Assembly: GCF_004364175.1 (NCBI RefSeq)
Contig: NZ_SNZW01000018.1
Coordinates: forward strand, 1 to 64,000
Source of the DNA: Maribacter caenipelagi
Lineage (GTDB): Bacteria; Bacteroidota; Bacteroidia; Flavobacteriales; Flavobacteriaceae
DNA: 64,000 nt
Direction: 5' to 3'
Shown in pieces: positions 1-10,074 of the stretch (position 1 is its first letter; every line of letters begins with the position of its first letter). The position numbers were made by a program, and so were the translations under genes. The notes under the pieces were generated by a model that saw only the letters and a program-made list of their open reading frames with translations, made no database searches and was not told the DNA's origin.

Positions 1-118
1 CAGGTCCTCACCTATTCTCGATTCTTATCTCCACAATATTTCAATGAACTTCTATCCACTCGACCTGAAATCCCTCGATTCCCCGGCCTCGTTTCCCTTA
101 GGTGTTTCCCTAAGCGGC
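1..118 (-). other. Leader of a probable rRNA operon (runs out of window)
   Basis: Read on the minus strand, this stretch follows two strong promoters and has no open reading frame. It is GC-richer than the surrounding DNA. It contains GTTCATTGAAATATTG, which resembles the boxA-like leader element commonly found a short way upstream of 16S rRNA in Flavobacteria. No mature rRNA sequence is inside the window, so the identity of the downstream gene is inferred from the leader and the tandem promoters only. Confidence 0.55.
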
Positions 119-120
119 TG

Positions 121-150
121 CAAATATACAACTGTTTTTTAACCTGGCAA
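121..150 (-). promoter_or_regulatory. Proximal promoter (P1) of the probable rRNA operon
   Basis: On the minus strand a TTG (148-150) is followed by exactly 19 bases and then TATATTTG (121-128). This fits the Bacteroidota sigma-A consensus TTG-N19-TAnnTTTG. Transcription would start a few bases further left and run out of the window. Confidence 0.75.
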
Positions 151-259
151 CTTTTATCGAAAAAAATTATTTTTCTTTTTTTCGCCAAACCAAAACAACA
201 TATCTAAGAACCTTTTCCCAAACCCCGATTCCGAAATTATCTTCCTCGTTTGCGGGGTG

Positions 260-289
260 CAAATGTACACACTATTCTTAATATCACAA
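260..289 (-). promoter_or_regulatory. Distal promoter (P2) of the probable rRNA operon
   Basis: On the minus strand a TTG (287-289) is followed by 19 bases and TACATTTG (260-267), the same spacing as the proximal promoter about 139 bp downstream. The sequences just after both minus-7 elements are similar (GCAGCC and GCACCC). Tandem promoters of this strength are typical of rRNA operons. Confidence 0.7.
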
Positions 290-465
290 CCATTTTTAAA
301 TAAAAAAAATGAAAGTTTTTAATCACACCACTAACTGCATGATTTACCGTAGGTTAGAAATCAAGGAAAAATGAATAAAAACAACTAGCTGTATTACAGA
401 TACTTAAGCTAGACGCCAAGTGCAAATTGTTAATTATCAATATATTAAATAAACCAACCTAGTCG

Positions 466-2457
466 TTAAGAAAAGAAATTCCACACTAAACCAAAGCGTA
501 TAACAAAATCACGGTATGGGTAATTTGGAGCAGCATAGTAATCATACCCAGAAAAAGATGCATTAAAGTGTTCTGCCTTCAGGTAAATTCTAGTTTGTTT
601 AATTCGAGCATTAATAAAGAAATCTAATAAAGGGTACCCACCCAACTCTTCTTTATTCTGTACATAGAACTCACCAAGAATCGGATTATAACCATTCATG
701 TTATAACTGGAAAAATATTTGAACGTAATACCTGTTTGCAAGTACATTGCTTTTTCAAAAACATCTGAAGAAAAATACAATGTATTTCTAGTTACTAATT
801 GAGGTACATTCAATACTTGGGTATCTTGGGTTACATTCTGATACATTATAGTATTGTTCAAAGCAAACATACCTACTTTGAACTCTTTTTCATATTTAAC
901 CTTTAAATGAGATACGCTATTACCTTCTTGTATTGGTTTTATGAATGCATTCTCCATATCATCGCCTATTTCATCATCTGAAACTGACGTAAAATATGTA
1001 TAGTTATCTAAATTACTATACTTCACCATAAGGTTACCCCAAGTTTTAGAAAGCAACTCAACTTTTAAACTACTGGCACGCTCTTTCTCGAACACTTCGC
1101 TATTATTCCAATTGTAATTAAGGTATTCGCTTTGATATAACAAATAATTAAAGTTTGGCATTCTTGTAGATGTGTGTAAAGAGAATCTTAGCTTATTACT
1201 CTTATTAAGAGCATAGGCAGTAGAAGCATTAAAAATGTTACCTGCTAATTCGCCTGAAATATTATATTTCAAATCTGCCAAAAAATCAAATTGCCCTATC
1301 CGCTTTGCGTATTTACCAACCAATCCTAATTCTGTGCCATTTAATCTACTAGGTATTACCGTACCATCTGCTTCTATAAATCGACTATTAAAATAGTAAT
1401 CATAATTATATACATTAACTCCCCCTGTCAACCTACCCAGGGTTCGATTATAAAATTCGGCATTTACTTCATTATAAAATGTCTTTAAAATTGCCTTATC
1501 ATTAATAGCACTAAGAATAGCATCACCAAACAAGGTGTCGCTCGCCGTTTCTACAAATTGATAATATTTAGTTTCATAATCAAAAGTATGCCCTATAGAA
1601 AGGGATGTCTTTTCAAATCGAGTTGAATCTAACTGCTTTCTAACTAATTTATAGGTGTGATCAAAATAATATCTTTTACCTAGTATCTTATTATTTGCAT
1701 CACCTAAATACACATCTACTCTTGGTCTATTAATAAAATCTTCGTCCCCAGACTCAAATTGCTCTTCTTTTTGAGACAAACCTCCATTTTCTTCAGATGT
1801 AATGTTCTGAGCAGCTATGTGAGCCCTTAAAGTATATCTTCCATTCTTTGACAAGTAATTTGTTGTTGTAATGAAGTTGCCAGATTCAATCTGCGTATCA
1901 TTATACTTACCAAACGAACGAAAACCTATATAACCAATAGAAAAATTCAATCTTCTAGATGTATTAAATGCCAAGTTAGCATCTAACAACTGACCTTCTT
2001 CTAAAGTTGTTTTAAAGAATAACTCGGTCATTGGCGTAGCTACGTTGTAGTAATTAATCTGCTCTTTCTCTAAATACTTACGGTCTTTTGCGATTGCCCC
2101 TAAACTTGGGTAACTACCAGTTCTTTCAAAATCAACACCCAATTCGTTATACGCTTGACCTATGTTAGAAAATGACATCAATTCAAAATCGTCTTCACGT
2201 AGGTAATTGTATTTATATTCTTTTTGAATTGTAAGGGTAGTATCTAAATAGGTGGTATCTCTTGCAAAAGAAATAATTTTATAATCTTCTATTGTTAAAG
2301 CAATAGAATCATTTTGCAATTTGTCTTTCGGATTTATTGGCTTAGTCTTTTTACCCAGAGGAAGTGAATCTCTCTTTTTCTCATACTTTTCGATTACTTC
2401 TTGACCTAAAACAATCGAAGATGTTAAACACAATAAAACTAGAATTATATATTTCAT
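466..2457 (-). CDS. Putative outer-membrane porin (Porin_10-like)
   Basis: A 663-residue protein with an N-terminal signal peptide ending near LGQ, a short charged region rich in K, D and S, and then a long stretch of alternating aromatic and polar residues typical of an outer-membrane beta-barrel. The C-terminus ends in aromatic residues (VWNFFS), consistent with a barrel terminal strand. Length and the N-terminal layout match the uncharacterised 'putative porin' family that is near-universal in Flavobacteriaceae. It stands alone on the minus strand between the rRNA promoter region and a divergent secreted protein. Substrate is unknown. Confidence 0.7.
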   Translation of the reverse strand: MKYIILVLLCLTSSIVLGQEVIEKYEKKRDSLPLGKKTKPINPKDKLQNDSIALTIEDYKIISFARDTTYLDTTLTIQKEYKYNYLREDDFELMSFSNIGQAYNELGVDFERTGSYPSLGAIAKDRKYLEKEQINYYNVATPMTELFFKTTLEEGQLLDANLAFNTSRRLNFSIGYIGFRSFGKYNDTQIESGNFITTTNYLSKNGRYTLRAHIAAQNITSEENGGLSQKEEQFESGDEDFINRPRVDVYLGDANNKILGKRYYFDHTYKLVRKQLDSTRFEKTSLSIGHTFDYETKYYQFVETASDTLFGDAILSAINDKAILKTFYNEVNAEFYNRTLGRLTGGVNVYNYDYYFNSRFIEADGTVIPSRLNGTELGLVGKYAKRIGQFDFLADLKYNISGELAGNIFNASTAYALNKSNKLRFSLHTSTRMPNFNYLLYQSEYLNYNWNNSEVFEKERASSLKVELLSKTWGNLMVKYSNLDNYTYFTSVSDDEIGDDMENAFIKPIQEGNSVSHLKVKYEKEFKVGMFALNNTIMYQNVTQDTQVLNVPQLVTRNTLYFSSDVFEKAMYLQTGITFKYFSSYNMNGYNPILGEFYVQNKEELGGYPLLDFFINARIKQTRIYLKAEHFNASFSGYDYYAAPNYPYRDFVIRFGLVWNFFS

Positions 2458-2619
2458 GAAGCATTGTTACCCTTGCAAAGTTAATTTTTTTGTTGCTAAG
2501 TAAATGTGAAAGTTTGAGTGAGTTTAATAATCTGAACATAAAGGGTTATGAAACTAAAATTAAATTTTAACTGCGAACATTATTAAATTAAGGAATATTT
2601 TTCTGATTTTTATAAAAAA

Positions 2620-5600
2620 ATGTTAATGAAAGTACTGTTTTTTAATGTTTTCGCATTTTTAGCGTTTACAGCGGCATCTGCTCAGTTCAATGAGAATGCA
2701 CCATGGATGAAAGATTTAGAGGAAAATCAACATTCTTCAAAATCTTCAACCAACACACATTCCTTATATGACATATCGAATGCATTCAATGAATATTGGA
2801 GCAATAAAGACTATTCTAAAAAAGGTAGCGGTTTTAAACCTTATAAAAGATGGGAAAATTATTGGAAATATTCTATAGACAATAATGGAAATCTACCAAC
2901 TTCTTCTCAATTATGGGATTCTTGGAAAAGTAAACAAGAGAGCATCGGTAAAGCTACAAATCAGACCGCAGACTGGAAAGCCATAGGACCTTTTTCCCAC
3001 GGCACTTACTCAGGTGCGCTTTCTGGTCAAGGCAGGGTTAATGCAATTGCGGTAGACCCGAACAATGAAAACATTTGGTATGTAGGAGCACCAGCTGGCG
3101 GTATTTGGAAATCTATTGATGGGGGATCTTCGTGGGTTAACCTTTTTGACAATTTCCCTCAAATTGGCGTTTCTGGTATTGCTGTAGACCCTAACAACTC
3201 GCAAATTATCTATATAGCGACCGGCGATGATGATGCCGCAGATTCATATAGTGTAGGTGTTTTCAAGTCTATTGATGGAGGAAGCAATTGGAATGAAACA
3301 GGCTTGAACCCTAGCACATCGAACATTAATTTATTAATGAATGAAATTATCATTGATCCTACCAATTCTAACACTGTTTGGGTAGCCACAAGTGTAGGTC
3401 TACAAAAATCTACAGATGGAGGAACTACATGGGAGGTAAAAAGGTCTGGAAACATTCAAGATTTCAAGCTTAAACCTAACGACCCAAATACTGTATACGC
3501 GGTTACTACAAATACTTTTTTTAAATCTACCGATGGAGGAAACAATTTTGTAGAGATAACTAATGGCATCCCTGAAAGTTCTGGTAGATTAGTAGTAGGT
3601 ACAAGTGCAGCAAACCCATCGGGAGTTTATGTTCTCAGAGCCTTAACAGGTGGTAATGGTTTTGCTTTTGGCGGACTTTACAAATCTTTAGATAGTGGCG
3701 AATCTTTTACACAAACCGCTAGTGAGCAAGATATTTTTGAATCAAACCAGGCTTGGTTTGATCTTGCTATTGAAGTTTCGCCTACTAATTTCAATGAAAT
3801 ATACACAGGCTGTTTAAATGTATGGAAAAGTACTAACGGTGGCGATATTTTTACCAGAATCAACAGATGGAATGTTACTGACCAAGGCTACACCCATGCG
3901 GATATTCATACTATAAAAGTTTTCAACAACAAACTTTATGTAGGTAGTGATGGAGGTATCTATATGTCGGAAAACGGTGGCAGTACCTTTAATGACTATA
4001 CAGCTGGTATCTCTATTAGTCAATTCTACAGAATATCTGTAGCCAAAAATGATTCTGGCAAAATTACAGGTGGACTACAAGATAATGCCGGCTTTATTAG
4101 AGATCAAAATCAATGGAATGTTTTTACCGGTGGCGATGGAATGGATTATGAAATTGACCCTAACAATAGTAGCTTAGTTTATGGGTTTGTACAATTTGGA
4201 GGAAGCCTATTTATATCTTCCGATTCTGGGCAATCTATTGGTGTGGTTGGTGCACCAATAGATGCAAATGGAAATACCATTGAAGGAAACTGGGTAACCC
4301 CTTTAGCAATAAGCTCTGATGGTTCAGTATATGCGGGTTTTGATGCATTATATAGACTCGAAAATAATCAATGGAGCAAAATTTCTTCTTCTATTGGCTC
4401 AGGTAATATAGATGATTTAGAGATAGACCCTAAAAATCCTGAAACCATATTTGCCGCTGAAAGCAACATATTATACAGAAGTAGAAATGGCGGTGTTACT
4501 TTTAGCTTAATTAAAGTTATGGATTCTGAAATTTCAGATATTGCCATTAATTCTAACGACAGTAACATTATTTATTTAACGACTTCTAACAGAGTAGGTA
4601 TAGCCCTTAGCGACCAACCCACAGAAAGAGGTGTATTTAAAGTGACAATTGGAGAAACAGAGACAACTTCTGAAAACATAACATTTGACATACCTACAGA
4701 TCAAGCGTTTTTCTCCATTGCTCACCAAGGAAGACATACTGACAACCCTATTTATGTTGGTACTAGTTTAGGGGTATATAGACTTGATGACACTTTAACG
4801 GAATGGGAAGAATACTATACAAACTTTCCAAATGTCGCTGTTAGCGATATTGAAATTAATTTAGATGATGAAAAAATAATAGCTTCTACTTACGGTAGAG
4901 GGGTTTGGGAATCTACAATACCGGTTCAGATACCAGATAATGAAATTAGATTAGTTTCTATAACCCCAAATTCAAACGAGGTGCTGTGTAATGACTTTGC
5001 ACCAACTGCTACCATAGAAAACCAAGGAATCAATGCTATTACTTCTGTAGATATTGAATATTCTATTAATGGCAATACCGAACAAACCTTCACCTGGACT
5101 GGAAATTTATTAAGCAATGAATCAATTACTATCGAATTACCACTTGAAACCACACTTAATTTTGGTGAATCTACAATTGAGCTAACCGCTACACTAGAAA
5201 ATGATAGTTATGATGACAACAATGCATTACAAAATAGATTCTTTTTAAATACACCTGGTAGCGGTGGCGAAGTCAATACTTTTGAAACTGAACAAGAATC
5301 TTTAATAGCATTTAATGATGGTAGCTCTGAAAGTGTTTGGCAAAGAGGTATTCCCTCAGGAGCAAAATTAAATACAGCTACCTCTGGTAGTAATGTTTAT
5401 GGAACCAATTTAAATGGAGACCACCCAAATAGCACCAAAGCCATCCTTTTAAGTAATTGTTATGACTTAACCTCTATTATTGCCCCGGTGCTTAAATTCA
5501 ATATGGCATATGACCTCGAATTAAATTTCGATATCGTATATGCTGAATATTCTATTGACGGTGGTGATAATTGGGACATTCTAGGAAGTATCGACAGTGA

Positions 5601-6900
5601 ACCAAATTGGTATAGCAGTGATAGAACCAATGCACTTTCTGAAGAAGCAGATGATTGTCAAAATTGCCCTGGAGCACAATGGACAGGCGAAAACACTGAA
5701 ATGACAGAATATGCCTATGATTTTAACCTAAATGCAGCTAATGGTGAACAAAACCTTACAGGCGAAACGAATGTTTTATTTAGAATCGTCTTTCAATCTG
5801 ACCCTTCAGTTACACAAGAAGGTGTCATTATTGATGACTTAGTGGTTGACGGTTCTGTGGATGATGAAGATGATGATAACGATGGAATTCTAGATGTTGA
5901 TGATAATTGCCCATTAACAGCAAATACCGATCAGTTAGATACCGATAATGATGGAGAAGGTGATGTTTGTGATACCGATGATGATAACGACGGAATTTTA
6001 GATGTTGATGACAATTGCCCTTTAATAGCAAACCCAAATCAAGAAGATGATGATTTAGATGGTATTGGCAACCTTTGTGATAACGATAGTGACAATGACG
6101 GTGTACCAAATGATATTGACCAATGCGATGACACTCCTAACGGAACCATAGTTAATGTTGAAGGTTGTGAAGTATTCTCTTTACCAAATACCAATTTTCA
6201 AATTCAGACTACTGGCGGTGCCTGTAACTCAAGTGACAATGGCAGTGTTTTAATTACGGTAGCAAACACCTCTTATACATATAACGCAGTGTTGTCAAGT
6301 ACTGACGATACAATAAATGTTAGCTTTACAGAAGATTCATCTTTTACTGATTTATCTGCTGGGAATTATCAATTATGCATAACCGTTGACGGACAAGCAG
6401 ATTATGAAGCCTGCTTTGATTTAACCATTTCTGAGCCAGATGCCTTATCCGTATCTGCTAAAATCAATTCGTTGAACAACGAGGTAACTCTAAACTTTTC
6501 TGGAGGAGAATTGTATACAATTTTCTTAAACGAAAAAATGTACTCTACATCAGCCAAAGAGATTACTTTGCCTCTAGAAGATGTAACTACTTTGATAACC
6601 GTTAAAACAGGACTAGACTGCCAAGGTGTTTATACTGAAAAAATAGTTTTAAGTGATGAGCTATTTATATATCCAAACCCCATTGAAGGTGGCGATTTAA
6701 CTATTTACTTGGGCACTAATGCTGCACCAGAAGTAACGATTTCATTATTTAATGTAAATGGTATAAGTATTCTATCCAAGCAAATGAAGACTACTAATAG
6801 CGAAATTAAATTAAGTGTAGATGGATTAGCAACCGGAGTATATATTTTAAACATAAAATCTGGTAACACCCTATCTAATTACAAAATCATAAGAAAATGA
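2620..6900 (+). CDS. T9SS-secreted BNR/sortilin-like repeat protein with thrombospondin type 3 repeats
   Basis: A 1426-residue exported protein. A signal peptide (first ~22 residues, cut near SAQ) is followed by many BNR/VPS10-type beta-propeller repeats up to about residue 760, visible as recurring S-x-D-G-G-x-x-W motifs. A middle beta-sandwich region follows. Residues ~1080-1177 carry thrombospondin type 3 calcium-binding repeats (repeated DxDNDGxxD with CP and CD pairs). The last ~80 residues, from FIYPNP to YKIIRK, are a type A sorting domain of the type IX secretion system, so the protein should be displayed on or released from the cell surface. It overlaps the next gene by four bases (ATGA), suggesting co-translation. 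Its ligand or substrate cannot be read from the sequence; related propellers occur in gliding, adhesion and glycan-binding proteins. Confidence 0.85.
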   Translation: MLMKVLFFNVFAFLAFTAASAQFNENAPWMKDLEENQHSSKSSTNTHSLYDISNAFNEYWSNKDYSKKGSGFKPYKRWENYWKYSIDNNGNLPTSSQLWDSWKSKQESIGKATNQTADWKAIGPFSHGTYSGALSGQGRVNAIAVDPNNENIWYVGAPAGGIWKSIDGGSSWVNLFDNFPQIGVSGIAVDPNNSQIIYIATGDDDAADSYSVGVFKSIDGGSNWNETGLNPSTSNINLLMNEIIIDPTNSNTVWVATSVGLQKSTDGGTTWEVKRSGNIQDFKLKPNDPNTVYAVTTNTFFKSTDGGNNFVEITNGIPESSGRLVVGTSAANPSGVYVLRALTGGNGFAFGGLYKSLDSGESFTQTASEQDIFESNQAWFDLAIEVSPTNFNEIYTGCLNVWKSTNGGDIFTRINRWNVTDQGYTHADIHTIKVFNNKLYVGSDGGIYMSENGGSTFNDYTAGISISQFYRISVAKNDSGKITGGLQDNAGFIRDQNQWNVFTGGDGMDYEIDPNNSSLVYGFVQFGGSLFISSDSGQSIGVVGAPIDANGNTIEGNWVTPLAISSDGSVYAGFDALYRLENNQWSKISSSIGSGNIDDLEIDPKNPETIFAAESNILYRSRNGGVTFSLIKVMDSEISDIAINSNDSNIIYLTTSNRVGIALSDQPTERGVFKVTIGETETTSENITFDIPTDQAFFSIAHQGRHTDNPIYVGTSLGVYRLDDTLTEWEEYYTNFPNVAVSDIEINLDDEKIIASTYGRGVWESTIPVQIPDNEIRLVSITPNSNEVLCNDFAPTATIENQGINAITSVDIEYSINGNTEQTFTWTGNLLSNESITIELPLETTLNFGESTIELTATLENDSYDDNNALQNRFFLNTPGSGGEVNTFETEQESLIAFNDGSSESVWQRGIPSGAKLNTATSGSNVYGTNLNGDHPNSTKAILLSNCYDLTSIIAPVLKFNMAYDLELNFDIVYAEYSIDGGDNWDILGSIDSEPNWYSSDRTNALSEEADDCQNCPGAQWTGENTEMTEYAYDFNLNAANGEQNLTGETNVLFRIVFQSDPSVTQEGVIIDDLVVDGSVDDEDDDNDGILDVDDNCPLTANTDQLDTDNDGEGDVCDTDDDNDGILDVDDNCPLIANPNQEDDDLDGIGNLCDNDSDNDGVPNDIDQCDDTPNGTIVNVEGCEVFSLPNTNFQIQTTGGACNSSDNGSVLITVANTSYTYNAVLSSTDDTINVSFTEDSSFTDLSAGNYQLCITVDGQADYEACFDLTISEPDALSVSAKINSLNNEVTLNFSGGELYTIFLNEKMYSTSAKEITLPLEDVTTLITVKTGLDCQGVYTEKIVLSDELFIYPNPIEGGDLTIYLGTNAAPEVTISLFNVNGISILSKQMKTTNSEIKLSVDGLATGVYILNIKSGNTLSNYKIIRK

Positions 6901-7622
6901 AAATATTAAAATATATAACCTTCACATTTTTTTCCAGCTTACTAGTAGTTTCTTGCGGCGGAGGCTCTGACAATGAAAACCCAGTTGATCCTGTTGTTCC
7001 TACAGTTATAGACCCAGATGCAGCTTCTTTGGTTTTTCCTGAAGATAACACGGAATGTAACGAAGGTGTCATAAATACGAATGATGAAACAAAAAGTACT
7101 GTCACTTTTCAATGGTCTGCTTCTGAGAATACAGATTCTTACGAAATAAAAATCAAAAACCTTGAAACAGGAAGTATTACAACAGCTACTTCAACCACCA
7201 TTCAAAAAGAGGTAAGCATTAACAGAGGTACACCTTACGAATGGTACGTTATTTCTATAGCAAATGGAACGTCTTCTACAGCTTCTAGCGAAACTTGGAC
7301 ATTTTATAATCAAGGTCAAGGTATAGAAAATTACGCACCATTTCCTGCAGTTGCAATAAGTCCCCAGAGAGGTTCTACTATTTCCAGTGCTAATGCGACA
7401 ATTACACTAGAATGGTCTACTTCAGATGTTGATGATGATATTGTTTCTTACGAAGTATTGTTTGATACCACAGAAACAACTGTAACATCTTTAGGCTCTA
7501 CTACTGAATCAAGTATAGATGTGAGCGTAAGTGCAGAAACAACTTATTACTGGAAAGTGATTACTACTGATTCTTTCGACAATACTTCCACCTCAGAATT
7601 ATTTGAATTTCGAGTAGAATAA
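6897..7622 (+). CDS. Lipoprotein with fibronectin type III-like domains
   Basis: A 241-residue lipoprotein: signal peptide with lipobox ending at Cys20, followed by GGGSDNE, which resembles the Bacteroidota lipoprotein export signal that sends proteins to the cell surface. Two repeats built around F-x-W-x-x-S/T ... YEI/YEV ... T-x-Y-x-W-x-V (residues ~55-140 and ~145-241) look like fibronectin III-type beta-sandwiches. The start codon overlaps the stop of the upstream T9SS protein, so the two are very likely one operon and may work as a surface pair. A bidirectional terminator follows. No catalytic motif is seen. Confidence 0.7.
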   Translation: MKILKYITFTFFSSLLVVSCGGGSDNENPVDPVVPTVIDPDAASLVFPEDNTECNEGVINTNDETKSTVTFQWSASENTDSYEIKIKNLETGSITTATSTTIQKEVSINRGTPYEWYVISIANGTSSTASSETWTFYNQGQGIENYAPFPAVAISPQRGSTISSANATITLEWSTSDVDDDIVSYEVLFDTTETTVTSLGSTTESSIDVSVSAETTYYWKVITTDSFDNTSTSELFEFRVE

Positions 7623-7632
7623 TGTAATTTAA

Positions 7633-7664
7633 AAAGCCAAAGATGCGATTGCACCTTTGGCTTT
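7633..7664. terminator. Bidirectional rho-independent terminator
   Basis: A 10-bp perfect stem (AAAGCCAAAG with CTTTGGCTTT), with extra TGC/GCA pairs towards the loop and A/T tracts on both sides. It lies between two convergent genes ending at 7622 (plus) and 7690 (minus) and can serve both. Confidence 0.8.
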
Positions 7665-7689
7665 CTATTAAAACATAAAAAAAAAACTA

Positions 7690-8391
7690 TTACAACGAAT
7701 TGTAATAATTCAAAAAGGTCACTACATCTTCCTCATGTCTTAGATTAAGATTGTTTTCCTTTATATAAGTCTTCATCTCTTCTTTTCTTGAACCTGTAAA
7801 ATCTAAAATCTGGTTCTTGGTCAGTCTAATCTTTACCGCATGGTTTTCCCTATCTGCATTGGTTTCATCCAATAAATAATAAGAACTATTCCAAACATAT
7901 GTTGGTGGAGAATATTTTTCATATGAAGTGCTAGGACTTCGAGCTTGTTTCAACAAAGCTTCTGGCTTAAATAACAACTTTAAATTACCATCATTCAAAT
8001 CAGTAAAGTAACTTGTTTTTATAGACTCATCAGTGTCAACATAGGTATATATACTATACATTTTACCACCTATTTCTACTTGAATATAAGCACGCTTCAA
8101 CAATGAATAAAAAGAATCTTTAGAAATATTATCTAAAATTTCTACTTCATTTCTATATGCGTTATAACGCATCTTTCCTATTTCTTTAACTTTTCCATGA
8201 ACAATAACTTCACCATGAACAAACTCTTCATTTAAGTACGGAGTACCCTTTGCTTTTGTAGGCTCTATTTCTGTGCTACTGGTAACAAAATTTACAATAC
8301 CCTCTTCTGGTACCGGTGAGTAAGCGTTTTGTGCATTTATGCTATTATAAGCTAAAGCAACAATTGCAAAGACTGTGAATTTTTTAATCAT
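7690..8391 (-). CDS. Conserved secreted protein of unknown function
   Basis: A 233-residue protein from the ATG at 8391; a longer reading would need a TTG eight codons upstream, and the ATG gives a normal signal peptide (MIKKFTVF... cut near NAQ). The motif RYNAYRNEVEI and the preceding GxVxVxGKVKEIG recall a widespread uncharacterised flavobacterial family of secreted proteins. The rest is beta-rich with Tyr-rich segments and a basic, helical C-terminus. No enzyme motif or lipobox is visible. It stands between a terminator and an arylsulfotransferase-like gene on the same strand, with about 125 bp to the latter. I do not recognise a function. Confidence 0.6.
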   Translation of the reverse strand: MIKKFTVFAIVALAYNSINAQNAYSPVPEEGIVNFVTSSTEIEPTKAKGTPYLNEEFVHGEVIVHGKVKEIGKMRYNAYRNEVEILDNISKDSFYSLLKRAYIQVEIGGKMYSIYTYVDTDESIKTSYFTDLNDGNLKLLFKPEALLKQARSPSTSYEKYSPPTYVWNSSYYLLDETNADRENHAVKIRLTKNQILDFTGSRKEEMKTYIKENNLNLRHEEDVVTFLNYYNSL

Positions 8392-8516
8392 TTTATTAAT
8401 TAATTTTTTTTTCAATTTAATTGTTAATTATTAATTGATGTGCCTAAAAAATGTTATTAAAAACCTAAAAATAACATGCCAGTTTGCTTTTTCTCTAACG
8501 TGACTTAAAACTCAGT

Positions 8517-9899
8517 TTACGGAGTTTCTGCATTCAAAAATAAAATAGCATCACTATCTAAATTGTAGTGGTAAGACCTCCAATAAAATCCTGTTCCCTC
8601 AAACTCCCAAACTACTTCCTTTTCATTGGTTACTTCAATCACCCCAATTGACCCAGAGGTAATTAAGGTATTACCATTTTCTAAACGAAGAGCTCCGGAA
8701 ACTTTAGCAGAAAAGAGATTATCTCTAGTATATTGCCACACAACTTCAGGCTCATTATTTTCATTTGGAATTAAATTCAATTCCGCCGGTAACATAAACT
8801 CATAAACTACAGATTGTTTACTATCATCATTTCCATTCCCATACACTAAAATATTACCTGCACCAGGTAGTCCATCTTTTAGAATATTAGGGAAATGATT
8901 GTTGTAGAATAAACGCTCACCATTCATATTGTTATAAGCACTGGGATTTCCAAAACGATAAATTAAATCACCGCCTTTACCAAAATTACCACCTGTATCG
9001 ATTAAAGCTTGCTCAGCAGTTGTGCTATGATCAATAACCCAAACCTCACTAAAATAGTTTACACTTAAATAAATTAAATCTGTATTTGGATCATAATCCA
9101 ATCCATTAGCATGCATTATATCACCATCCGGCCCTACATCTTCTCTTAAAACATCTATAAAGTTGATGTTGATTTTTTGAGGGTTTTCAGCCACAACGCC
9201 AAAATATGGCTTAGAATTATCAACATCTTGTACTATATGATCCCAAGAATCCCACTTCCAAACAGTTTCATTTGTAGCAGGGTTTATTTCAATTATAGAT
9301 TCTGTATACACTCTTTCCTCGTTACCAAGGTAACCTATGGCTTCTAATTCATCGGGCATTCTTAAATCCCATACAATAGCTAAAACATTTCCATTAGGCA
9401 ACATTTCTATATCATGATGAATTATATGCTCTTCGTTTGCCAATATATACTCCCAATCAATTGAATTATCAGGATTTATTAATTGAATAATACCACCAAA
9501 ACCTCCAAAGCTAAAATCTGGACTTTCTACACCTAAAGAAGCTAATAACTTACCGTCTGACATTAATTCCACATCATTACCCAACCCAAATTCCAATTGC
9601 CATTCATGAATAATCTGAGCAGAATCTTTTTTCATTAAATACACCCGATCCTCAGTGGCATCATTGAACAAAACATATCCTTCTTTTGATAAGGAACTAT
9701 TATAACGTAATATATCACCTGTTTCACCCTCGATAGGATACACTATTTCGGTAGGGATTTCTGGTTCAACTTCTTCCTCCTCAACAAATTCTTCTTCTAA
9801 TTCCTCTTGTTTCATTACTATATCATCATCAGACGAACAAGCAAAAACAAAACTTAACAAAATGTAACTTAAGACCTTAAAAAATAATTTATGTTTCAT
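8517..9899 (-). CDS. Arylsulfotransferase (ASST)-like lipoprotein
   Basis: A 460-residue lipoprotein with lipobox Cys21 followed by SSDDD and a strongly acidic linker (residues ~31-50). The remainder is a beta-propeller-like series of blades with motifs such as GYVLFN, HxIxHxI and H-x-D-I-E-x-L-P-x-G-N that are typical of the bacterial arylsulfotransferase / ASST-like family. Characterised members move sulfate between phenolic compounds in the periplasm; many Bacteroidota members are untested, so only the fold is firm. It lies downstream of a SusC-SusD operon on the same strand but is separated from it by a terminator, so co-transcription is not certain. Confidence 0.6.
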   Translation of the reverse strand: MKHKLFFKVLSYILLSFVFACSSDDDIVMKQEELEEEFVEEEEVEPEIPTEIVYPIEGETGDILRYNSSLSKEGYVLFNDATEDRVYLMKKDSAQIIHEWQLEFGLGNDVELMSDGKLLASLGVESPDFSFGGFGGIIQLINPDNSIDWEYILANEEHIIHHDIEMLPNGNVLAIVWDLRMPDELEAIGYLGNEERVYTESIIEINPATNETVWKWDSWDHIVQDVDNSKPYFGVVAENPQKININFIDVLREDVGPDGDIMHANGLDYDPNTDLIYLSVNYFSEVWVIDHSTTAEQALIDTGGNFGKGGDLIYRFGNPSAYNNMNGERLFYNNHFPNILKDGLPGAGNILVYGNGNDDSKQSVVYEFMLPAELNLIPNENNEPEVVWQYTRDNLFSAKVSGALRLENGNTLITSGSIGVIEVTNEKEVVWEFEGTGFYWRSYHYNLDSDAILFLNAETP

Positions 9900-9962
9900 A
9901 ACTAGTTATAATTGGTTATAGTTTCTGTCGTATTATCGATGTAAAACTTTATAATGAAAATA

Positions 9963-9997
9963 AAAAAAATCAGACTAAATTACTTCAGCCTGATTTT
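9963..9997 (-). terminator. Terminator of the SusCD-lipoprotein operon
   Basis: On the minus strand a stem made of AAAATCAG and CTGATTTT arms, with extra pairs towards the loop, is followed by a run of eight T. It lies about 75 bp past the end of the lipoprotein gene at 10075. Confidence 0.65.
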
Positions 9998-10074
9998 AGA
10001 TATATTCTAATGATGTTTTTAATATCATTAAAGATTTAAACAAAATTCTATTGTTACACAGAAATGTTTAAATT

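Noticed and set aside
5828-6109. His-rich open frame of 93 codons on the minus strand
   Set aside because: It is the antisense of the Asp-rich thrombospondin repeats (GAT codons read as ATC/CAT). Repetition explains the open frame.
6600-7625. Signs of a mobile element around the T9SS protein
   Set aside because: No transposase, flanking repeats or target duplication were found; the region is an ordinary two-gene operon with a terminator.
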